This document shows positions 1-6,171 of a DNA stretch of 19,723 bases, in pieces; the stretch's first letter is position 1; every line of letters starts with the position of its first letter. Position numbers and translations under genes: made by a program. Source of the DNA: CAZUZD01 sp964624465 (GTDB lineage: Bacteria > Planctomycetota > Planctomycetia > Isosphaerales > Isosphaeraceae); the NCBI GenBank assembly GCA_964624465.1, contig CAZUZD010000092.1:1-19723 (forward strand), read 5' to 3'. Under the pieces are notes generated by a model. That model had not been told where the DNA came from. It did no database searches and was given only the letters and a program-made list of their open reading frames with translations.

Positions 1-759
1 CTCGCCGAGACCTCCACCGGCGTGCTCCAGCCGGTCGAGGAGATCAGCCGCATCGTCCACGACGCCGGCGCCCTGCTGGCGCTCGACACGGTCACCAGCC
101 TGGCCGGCGTGCCGGTCGAGATCGACGCCTGGGAGGTGGACGCGGTGTACTCGGGCACCCAGAAGTGCCTGAGCTGCCCGCCCGGCCTGGCCCCGGTCAG
201 CTTCTCCGACCGCGCCGTCGCCGCCATCCAGGCCCGCACGACCAAGGTCCAGAGCTGGTACCTGGACATGACCATGATCATGCGCTACTGGGACGCCGGT
301 GACCGCTTCTACCACCACACCGCGCCCATCAGCATGAACTACGCCCTCCGCGAGGCGCTGGCCCTGGTCGTCGAGGAGGGCCTGGAGGCCCGCTTCGCCC
401 GGCACCTCAAGAATCACCGGGCGCTCAAGGCGGGCCTGGCGGCCATGGGCATCGGCTACATCCCGGCCGAGGGCTTCCAGCTGCCGCAGCTCAACTGCAT
501 CGCGATCCCCGAGGGGGTCGACGACATGACCGTCCGGCGCCGGCTGCTCAACGAGTGGGGCATCGAGGTCGGCGGCGGCCTGGGCGCCCTCAAGGGCAAG
601 GCCTGGCGCATCGGCCTGATGGGCCACGGCTCGCGCCGCGCCCACGTCACGCTGGTGCTCGCTGCCCTGGAAACCTGCCTGCTCGACCTGGGCGTCCGGC
701 TCCAGCCGGGCGCCGCCCTGGCCGCCGCCGGCGACGTCTACAACTCGGCCGGCGCCTGA
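1..759 (+). CDS. Class V aminotransferase, serine/alanine-glyoxylate type (5' end outside window)
   Basis: The reading frame is open from base 1 and ends with TGA at 757-759, so this is the C-terminal 252 residues of a longer protein; the family is usually about 360-400 residues. The first residues (AETSTG) and the segment LDTVTSLAGVPVEIDAW match the cofactor-binding half of fold-type I, class V aminotransferases such as alanine-glyoxylate or serine-pyruvate transaminase. The motif SGTQKCLSCPPG contains the lysine (codon 163-165) expected to form the Schiff base with pyridoxal phosphate. YHHTAPI and the C-terminal GGGLG..KGKAWRIGLMG are also typical. Known members move an amino group from serine or alanine to glyoxylate or pyruvate in the cytoplasm. 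Which substrate is used here cannot be read from the fragment. The gene converges on the regulator to its right, with 86 bases between their stop codons. Confidence 0.9.
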   Translation, partial: LAETSTGVLQPVEEISRIVHDAGALLALDTVTSLAGVPVEIDAWEVDAVYSGTQKCLSCPPGLAPVSFSDRAVAAIQARTTKVQSWYLDMTMIMRYWDAGDRFYHHTAPISMNYALREALALVVEEGLEARFARHLKNHRALKAGLAAMGIGYIPAEGFQLPQLNCIAIPEGVDDMTVRRRLLNEWGIEVGGGLGALKGKAWRIGLMGHGSRRAHVTLVLAALETCLLDLGVRLQPGAALAAAGDVYNSAGA

Positions 760-799
760 GCCGAGGGGTGGCCTTTGAACCGATTGACGCTCGGCTCCG

Positions 800-823
800 C
801 GCCGCTGCGGGGCCCGGGCGGCG
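800..823. terminator. Weak GC-rich hairpin between convergent genes
   Basis: A 6-bp stem (CGCCGC at 800-805, GCGGCG at 818-823) with a 12-base GC-rich loop lies in the 86-base gap between the convergent stops of the aminotransferase and the NhaR-like gene. There is no T-run on either side, so it does not fit a canonical intrinsic terminator. In such GC-rich DNA a stem of this size can arise by chance. It is noted only because of its position. Confidence 0.2.
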
Positions 824-845
824 TCGGGTTCCCGGCGGGACGGGC

Positions 846-1757
846 TCAGTCCGGACCGTCGCCGAAGAGCTCGAGGCGGGCGGCCTCGGAGATCGCCCGC
901 ACGGCCGGGTGCTTGATCTTGCGCTCGGGGGTGATGGCGTAGAATCGGGCCCGCACCGCGTCGATCCGCCCGACACACGCGACGTTGTACTGCCGGGCCA
1001 CCTCGGACTCGATGACCGTCGGCACCACGAACAGGCCGACGCCCCCCTGCCCGAACGCCTTCTCGAGCGCACTGTCCTCGAACTCGGCCACCACCCGGGG
1101 CCGCAGGCCGTGGACGTCGAACCAGTGGTCCAGGCCGCGGCGCAGGGTGCTCGAGTCGGTCGGCAGCAGGAACGGGGCCCCCTGCAGGGCCGCCGGGAAC
1201 GGGTCGCAGTGCGCGGCGGCCAGAGGGTCGGTGCCCATCACGCTCACGCCGCACTCGCCGAGCTGGTGGCTGAAGGCCCGCACCTTGGCCCCCGGCGACA
1301 GCGGGGCATCGGACAGGACGATGTCCAGCGTGTTGAGCGCCAGGTCGGCCAGCAGCCGCTCGGGCTTGCCCTCCAGGCAGACCATCTGGAGCGGCTCCTC
1401 GAGCCGCAGGGCCGGCTCGAGCAGGTGGTAGGCGACCAGCTTGGGGATCGCGTCGGCCACGCCCACGGCCAGCCGCACCGGTCGGCCGGTGGGCCGACCC
1501 TTGACGGTGTCCTGCAGCTCGCGGCCCAGGGCAAAGATCTCGTCGGCGTAGCGGTACACGACCCGGCCGGCGTCGGTCAGCACCAGCGACCGGCCCTGCC
1601 GCTCGAACATCGGCGTGCCCAGCGACTTCTCGAGCTGCCGCAGCTGCATGCTGATCGTCGGCTGGGTCAGGTGCAGCCGCTCGCAGGCCCGCGCAATCGA
1701 GCCTTCGCGGGCCACGGTCCAGAAGTACAGAAGGTGGTGATAGTTGAGCCATTCCAT
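846..1757 (-). CDS. nhaR: NhaR-like LysR-family transcriptional regulator
   Basis: This 303-residue protein is close to the length of E. coli NhaR (about 301). Residues 1-60 form the LysR winged helix-turn-helix (NYHHLLYFWTVAREGS, then LTQPTISMQLRQLEK). Features recalled from NhaR recur in order: LNYxHLxYFW at the start, VVYRYADEIF after the HTH, VGVADAIPKL, LDIVLSDAPL, GECGVS, EFEDSALEKAFG and the late HPAVRAI. NhaR in enterobacteria senses sodium and activates a Na+/H+ antiporter gene. I chose the ATG at 1757 because the family signature begins directly there; upstream extension in the same frame is proline/arginine-rich shadow sequence. No antiporter is encoded nearby, so the target is unknown. 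The gene is divergent from the hibernation-factor/exporter operon, and the 142-base gap between them is the natural place for its operator. Confidence 0.88.
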   Translation of the reverse strand: MEWLNYHHLLYFWTVAREGSIARACERLHLTQPTISMQLRQLEKSLGTPMFERQGRSLVLTDAGRVVYRYADEIFALGRELQDTVKGRPTGRPVRLAVGVADAIPKLVAYHLLEPALRLEEPLQMVCLEGKPERLLADLALNTLDIVLSDAPLSPGAKVRAFSHQLGECGVSVMGTDPLAAAHCDPFPAALQGAPFLLPTDSSTLRRGLDHWFDVHGLRPRVVAEFEDSALEKAFGQGGVGLFVVPTVIESEVARQYNVACVGRIDAVRARFYAITPERKIKHPAVRAISEAARLELFGDGPD

Positions 1758-1771
1758 AAGGCCTAAGGTTA

Positions 1772-1790
1772 ATCGATTTTTTCGATCGAT
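1772..1790. promoter_or_regulatory. AT-rich ATCGAT dyad, candidate LysR-type operator
   Basis: Two ATCGAT hexamers (1772-1777 and 1785-1790), with an ATCGA-TTTTT-TCGAT inverted repeat at 1772-1786, form an AT-rich patch in otherwise very GC-rich DNA. It lies 15-33 bases upstream of the NhaR-like start codon and about 110 bases upstream of the divergent operon. LysR-type regulators commonly bind interrupted dyads in such divergent gaps and often repress themselves. The role is inferred; nothing in the sequence proves binding. Confidence 0.4.
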
Positions 1791-1808
1791 CAAGTCCCTG
1801 GATTTGGA

Positions 1809-1837
1809 TTGTCGGTCGGGGTCGCGCGGTCTAGAAC
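1809..1837 (+). promoter_or_regulatory. Candidate sigma-70-like promoter for the hibernation factor/exporter operon
   Basis: TTGTCG at 1809-1814 and TAGAAC at 1832-1837 are separated by exactly 17 bases. Each matches four of six positions of the housekeeping consensus (TTGACA, TATAAT). Transcription would start near 1844, about 56 bases before the ATG at 1900. Both hexamers are imperfect, and planctomycete promoters are not well defined, so this is a suggestion only. Confidence 0.35.
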
Positions 1838-1899
1838 GAAAGGGGGGGAGTGTCGCCACCAGCGGTTTGGGATTTCTGACCCGGGGGTGTCGTGCGAGC

Positions 1900-2235
1900 A
1901 TGCGAATTACGATACGGGCAGTAGGCCTGGAGCCACCGGCCTCCGAGCGGCTGGAGGACCAGCTCCGGCTGGCGCTGGGACGGTTCGAGCGGCGGCTGCC
2001 CCGGGTGGCCGTCGACGTGGGGCCCAGCGGCGGGCCGGCGGCCGGTGCGGCCGAATGGCGGTGCCAGATCTGCGGCGGCCTGGGCGTCGGGTCCGAGACC
2101 GGCCAGTGGCAGGCCGAGGGGTTCGGGCCCGACCCGTTCGCGGCGGTGGCCCGAGCGGCCGGCCGGGCGGGTCGGCTGCTCGACCGCTGGCAGGCGGTGG
2201 GCCAGGTGGGGTGGCGTCGCGGTCCGGGGGAGTGA
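1900..2235 (+). CDS. HPF/RaiA-like ribosome-associated small protein
   Basis: This 111-residue protein looks like a divergent member of the hibernation-promoting factor family. The N-terminus (MRITIRAVGLEPPASERLEDQ) matches the usual beta strand followed by a helix of 'ALRxxVExRL' type. LALGRFERRLPRVAVDV resembles the second helix and strand, and DPFAAVARAAGRAGRLLDRW matches the last helix (DPYAAIDRAADRAGR in relatives as I recall them). Known family members bind the 30S subunit and silence or protect ribosomes. Odd features are a CQIC pair near the middle, where relatives usually carry a strand rich in Arg and Val, and a short tail. The ATG at 1900 was chosen because the family pattern begins there; the ribosome-binding site is weak. 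The stop is only 7 bases before the ATG of the ABC exporter, so co-transcription is likely. The family call is by eye and moderate. Confidence 0.6.
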   Translation: MRITIRAVGLEPPASERLEDQLRLALGRFERRLPRVAVDVGPSGGPAAGAAEWRCQICGGLGVGSETGQWQAEGFGPDPFAAVARAAGRAGRLLDRWQAVGQVGWRRGPGE

Positions 2236-2242
2236 GGGGTTG

Positions 2243-4660
2243 ATGACCAACGCAGACGAGTTCTCCGACGACACCGGGCCCGGGCCGGAGCCCACTGCGG
2301 TGCCCGCACCGGCGGTCCCGCCCACGCCCACGCCCGCGCCCGCTCCCGATCCGGACCTGACGGCGGTGACCCCCGGCGGGCTGGAGGTGCTGGACCACTG
2401 CGCCGTGGCCGCGGGGCTCGAGTTCGACCCGGTGCTGGCGCGTCGGCTGCTGGACCAGGCCGCCCGGCTGCATCCCGGGCCGCCGGCCGAGACCTGGCTG
2501 CCGCGGCTGGCCGAGGCCGCTCGCGCCGTCGGGTTCCGGGTCTCGGAGTCCCGCTGGACGCCCCGACAGGCGGTGACGGCCGCCGTGCCGGCCCTGCCGG
2601 TGATCGCCTTCGTGCCCGATGCCGCCGGGACGGGTGGATCGTGGGTCGTGCTGCTCGACCACGTCGGCCGCAAGGCCCGGGTCGCCGGCGCCCGACCGGG
2701 GGATCCGGACCGCTGGCTCGACGCCGCCGCGATCGCCCGCCTGGTGGGGGCCGCCGGTGCCGGCTCGCCGGCCCGCTGGGCGGTGCTCCAGCCGATCACC
2801 CCCTGCGATGGCCTCCGCAACCCCGACGCCGGCCAGGGCCACGGCCACGGCCGCGGACATGACGCCGGCCACGGTGGTGGCCACGGTCACGGTCACGGGC
2901 ACGGTCCCGGGCATGCCCCTGCGCATGGCCACGGCCTCTCGCCGCTGCGGCGACTCTACGGCCTGATCCGGCCCGAGTGGCGCGACATCAAGGTGGTGAT
3001 CGCCTACGCCGTGGGCATCAGCGTGCTCTCGCTGGCCACCCCGCTGGCCATCGAGGCGCTGATCAACACGGTCGCCCGCACCCTGCTCGTGCAGCAGCTC
3101 GTGGTGCTGACCCTGATCCTGCTGGGCTGCCTGGGGCTGGCGGCGGCGCTGCGCTCGATGCAGACCTGGGTGGTCGAGCTGATCCAGCGCCGGCTGTTCG
3201 TCCGGCTGGCGGCCGACCTCTCGTACCGCCTGCCACGGGTGCCGCTGGAGGCCTATGATCGCCAGAACGGCCCCGAGCTGATCAACCGGTTCTTCGACGT
3301 GCTGACGGTCCAGAAGGTGGCGTCGATGCTCCTGCTCGACGGCATCGCGATCCTGCTGCAGTCGGCCGTCGGCCTGGTGGTGCTCGGCCTGTACAACGTG
3401 ATCCTGCTCGGATTCGACCTGGCCGTCATCGGGGCCATGAGCTTCCTGGTATTCCAGATCGGTCGGGGTGCGGTGCGGACCAGCATCCGCGAGTCGCGGG
3501 CGAAGTACGCGGTGGCTGCCGGCCTGGAGGAGATGGCCCGCACGCCGCTGGCGTTCAAGGGACGTGGTGGCTACGACTACGCCCTGGACCGGACCGACGG
3601 CCTGCTCCGCGAGTACCTGACGGCCCGCGCCGAGCACTTCCGGATCCTGTTCCGGCAGATCACCTTCGCCCTCGGGCTCCAGGCGGTGGCGACCTCGACC
3701 CTGCTGGGGCTGGGCGGCTGGCTGGTGATCAACGGCCAGCTGAACTTCGGCCAGCTGGTGGCCGCCGAGCTGATCGTGGCGCTGGTGGTCGGGTCGTTCG
3801 CCAAGCTGGGCAAGCAGCTCGAAGGCTGGTACGACCTGATGGCCGCCGTCGACAAGATCGGCCATCTGGTCGACCTGCCGCTGGAGCGCGACGACGGCGA
3901 GGCGCTGCGGGCCCTGGCGCCGCCGGGCGGCACGGCCCTGACGCTGCGGGGCGTCGCCTACTCCTACGGCGGCCACCACCACCCGGTGCTGCACGGCCTG
4001 GACCTGAGCGTGGCGCCCGGCGAGCGCCTGGCGATCGTGGGGGCCAGCGGCTCGGGCAAGAGCACGCTGGCCGAGCTGCTCTACGGCCTGAGGGCCCCGG
4101 GCGCCGGTCACATCGCCTTCGACGGCGTCAACCTCCGCGACCTGAGCCTCGAGGCGCTGCGGTCGGAGGTGGCGCTGGTGCAGGGCCTGGACCTGATCGA
4201 GGACACGATCCTGGAGAACGTCCGCGCCGGCCGGACCGGGATCTCGCTGGGCGAGGCGCACGACGCCCTGGTGGCCGTGGGCCTGGCCGACGAGGTGGCG
4301 CACCTGCCCGACGGCATGCACACCCGCGTGATGGCCAGCGGGCCCCCGCTGTCGCTGGGCCAGGCCCGCCGCCTGATGCTGGCCCGGGCCCTGGTCGGCC
4401 GCCCCCGCCTGCTCGTGCTCGACGAGGCCCTGGACGGCCTGGACCTCGACTCGCGCGGCCATGTCTTCGACACGATCTTTGACCCGGCCGCCCCGTGGAC
4501 CCTGGTGGTGGTGACGCATGAACAGGTCGTCGCCGCCCGCTGCGACCGGGCGGTGGCGCTGGCCGGCGGGCACCTGGCGCGGTCGACTCCGATGAACAAT
4601 GGTCACTCGGCCGACCTCGAGACCTGGCTCAAGGAGACGAACCCGTGGCGACACGCCTGA
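2243..4660 (+). CDS. Type I secretion ABC exporter with degenerate C39-like domain and His-rich linker
   Basis: This 805-residue membrane ATPase has, in order: a Pro/Ala-rich leader (about 11-38); a C39-peptidase-like domain (about 46-186) whose usual histidine position is Trp134 (GSWVVLL), so it is probably non-proteolytic as in HlyB; a linker with 11 His in residues 200-230; a six-helix transmembrane region (about 250-550); and an ATPase domain. The ATPase has Walker A GASGSGKST (600-608), Q-loop VALVQG, a signature LSLGQ (703-707, instead of LSGGQ), Walker B LLVLDEA (D727/E728) and the H-loop His759. HlyB-type exporters pass unfolded substrates straight through an adaptor and TolC channel. 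The ATG at 2243 follows a GGGGAG/GAGGGG-rich stretch; the adaptor start overlaps its 3' end by 16 bases. The substrate could be a protein, peptide or small molecule. Confidence 0.88.
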   Translation: MTNADEFSDDTGPGPEPTAVPAPAVPPTPTPAPAPDPDLTAVTPGGLEVLDHCAVAAGLEFDPVLARRLLDQAARLHPGPPAETWLPRLAEAARAVGFRVSESRWTPRQAVTAAVPALPVIAFVPDAAGTGGSWVVLLDHVGRKARVAGARPGDPDRWLDAAAIARLVGAAGAGSPARWAVLQPITPCDGLRNPDAGQGHGHGRGHDAGHGGGHGHGHGHGPGHAPAHGHGLSPLRRLYGLIRPEWRDIKVVIAYAVGISVLSLATPLAIEALINTVARTLLVQQLVVLTLILLGCLGLAAALRSMQTWVVELIQRRLFVRLAADLSYRLPRVPLEAYDRQNGPELINRFFDVLTVQKVASMLLLDGIAILLQSAVGLVVLGLYNVILLGFDLAVIGAMSFLVFQIGRGAVRTSIRESRAKYAVAAGLEEMARTPLAFKGRGGYDYALDRTDGLLREYLTARAEHFRILFRQITFALGLQAVATSTLLGLGGWLVINGQLNFGQLVAAELIVALVVGSFAKLGKQLEGWYDLMAAVDKIGHLVDLPLERDDGEALRALAPPGGTALTLRGVAYSYGGHHHPVLHGLDLSVAPGERLAIVGASGSGKSTLAELLYGLRAPGAGHIAFDGVNLRDLSLEALRSEVALVQGLDLIEDTILENVRAGRTGISLGEAHDALVAVGLADEVAHLPDGMHTRVMASGPPLSLGQARRLMLARALVGRPRLLVLDEALDGLDLDSRGHVFDTIFDPAAPWTLVVVTHEQVVAARCDRAVALAGGHLARSTPMNNGHSADLETWLKETNPWRHA
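4631..4647 (+). promoter_or_regulatory. Ribosome binding site deciding a GTG start
   Basis: AAGGAG at 4631-4636 lies 8 bases before GTG at 4645, inside the end of the ABC exporter gene. It supports GTG as the adaptor start, giving a 16-base overlap and probable translational coupling. Confidence 0.7.
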
Positions 4661-6171
4661 ACGAAGCCGCGCCGCCGGCGCCCCCGGCCCGGCCCGCGAC
4701 GGCCGCTCCAGCAGTCCGCGACCGGACCTACGGCCTCGGCCGGGTCGAGACCTCGTTGCCCGCGCTCCGGCTGGTGCAGCCCGCCCGCTGGCCGCGCCGC
4801 GTGGGCCAGCTGCTGCTCCTGCTGTTCGTCGTCACGCCGATCGCCCTGGCGTTCGTGCCCTGGCGGCAGTCGGTCGAGGGCATGGGGCGGGTCGTGGGCG
4901 CCTCCCCGCTGGACCGCGAGTTCACCGTCGAGGCCCCGATCTACGGCCGGGTCTCGAAGTGGATGGTGACCGAGTCGAGCATCGTGCGGGGGCCGCACGC
5001 CGTGCCCGTCGGCCCGCCGTTCCCCGGCGACCTGCTGGCGATCCTCTCGAACAACGACCCCGAATACCTCGAGAACCTGGAGCAGGGGCTGGAGCAGATC
5101 CGCGAGAAGGAGAAGAACGCCGAGCAGCAGGCCGAGACCTACGAGGACATCGGCACCACCCTGATCGACGTCCGCGAGCAGATGATCGAGGCCGAGACCA
5201 ACGGCGTCGAGGTCGCCAAGCAGAAGGCCCAGGCCACCCGCAACGAGCGCCGGATCGCCGAGGTCGACCGCCAGACCTCGCTGGCGCAGCTCGAGCGCTA
5301 CAAGCAGCTCGAGCCCAAGGGCCTGGTCAGCACCCGCGACCTCGAGCTGGCGCAGCAGAAGTTCTCGGCCGATGATCAGAAGTACATGAAGTCGGGCCTC
5401 GACCTGCAGGCCGCCGACCTGGAGGTGAAGGCGAAGCAGGCCAAGCTCGAGGAGGTCCGCCAGAAGACCCGGGCCGACCTCTCGAAGGTGGCGGCCGATG
5501 TGCAGACGGCGCGCACCAAGATCGCCGAGTACCGCAAGGAGGAGCTGGACGCCGAGTCGAAGATCCGCAACCAGCAGACCCAGTACGTGCGGGCGCCCCG
5601 CGACGGCGTGATCAAGCGGCTGCTGGTCAACGAGGGGGTGCAGCAGCTCAAGGACGGCGAGCCGCTGGCGCTGCTGGTGCCGCAGACGCCCAACCTGGCC
5701 GTCGAGCTGTACCTCGACGGCAACGACCTGCCGCTGGTGCGGGAGGGCGATCCGGTCCAGCTCCAGTTCGAGGGATTCCCGGCGTTCCAGATCAGCGGCT
5801 GGTTCAGCGTGGCGGTCGGAACCTACCCGGGCAAGGTGGCCCTGATCGACCCGGGCGACAGCGGCAAGGGGAAATTCCGGGTGCTGGTTGTGCCGGATCC
5901 TCCAGATGCGTGGCCGATGAGCCGATTTCAAGGACAGCAGGAATCGAGGTCCGCGCTGCGGCAGGGGCTCCAGGCCAAGGGCTGGGTGCTGTTGCGGCAG
6001 GTTCCGCTGGGCGTCGAATTCTGGCGCCGCCTCAACGGCTTCCCCCCCTTCATGGCGCCGGAGGAGTCCGCCGCAGGAAAGGGCGGGTCCAAGGGTTATG
6101 GCGATGCCTCTCGGGCGGACCCCGGTCCGGTCGAGGCCAAGGAAAAGCTCAAGGCGAAGCGACCGAAATGA
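4645..6171 (+). CDS. HlyD-like membrane fusion (periplasmic adaptor) protein
   Basis: This 508-residue protein has the order expected of a type I secretion adaptor. It has a cytoplasmic Pro/Ala-rich head (1-50), one membrane anchor (about 55-72), and a first half-lipoyl/barrel segment (about 85-135, REFTVEAPIYGRVSKW). A long charged coiled-coil hairpin follows (about 140-312; rich in Glu, Lys, Gln and Ala), then the second half of the barrel (VRAPRDGVIKRLLVNEG, 315-331) and a C-terminal beta domain. In known systems this protein bridges the inner-membrane ABC exporter and the outer-membrane channel. The GTG start at 4645 is backed by a well-placed AAGGAG. Its TGA overlaps the ATG of the TolC-like gene (ATGA at 6168-6171). 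The last 35 residues are Gly/Lys-rich and look disordered. The partner genes on both sides make the role secure. Confidence 0.9.
   Translation: MATRLNEAAPPAPPARPATAAPAVRDRTYGLGRVETSLPALRLVQPARWPRRVGQLLLLLFVVTPIALAFVPWRQSVEGMGRVVGASPLDREFTVEAPIYGRVSKWMVTESSIVRGPHAVPVGPPFPGDLLAILSNNDPEYLENLEQGLEQIREKEKNAEQQAETYEDIGTTLIDVREQMIEAETNGVEVAKQKAQATRNERRIAEVDRQTSLAQLERYKQLEPKGLVSTRDLELAQQKFSADDQKYMKSGLDLQAADLEVKAKQAKLEEVRQKTRADLSKVAADVQTARTKIAEYRKEELDAESKIRNQQTQYVRAPRDGVIKRLLVNEGVQQLKDGEPLALLVPQTPNLAVELYLDGNDLPLVREGDPVQLQFEGFPAFQISGWFSVAVGTYPGKVALIDPGDSGKGKFRVLVVPDPPDAWPMSRFQGQQESRSALRQGLQAKGWVLLRQVPLGVEFWRRLNGFPPFMAPEESAAGKGGSKGYGDASRADPGPVEAKEKLKAKRPK

Noticed and set aside
2840..2932. Tandem DNA repeat or CRISPR-like array suggested by recurring CACGG units
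   Set aside because: The units are codon-level Gly-His repeats in the exporter reading frame, with no conserved repeat-spacer pattern.
1907..4654. A 915-codon open frame on the minus strand opposite the ABC exporter gene
   Set aside because: Its composition is Arg/Gln/His/Pro-rich with no recognisable domain. It is the antisense shadow expected in very GC-rich DNA, while the + strand frame has full ABC exporter motifs.
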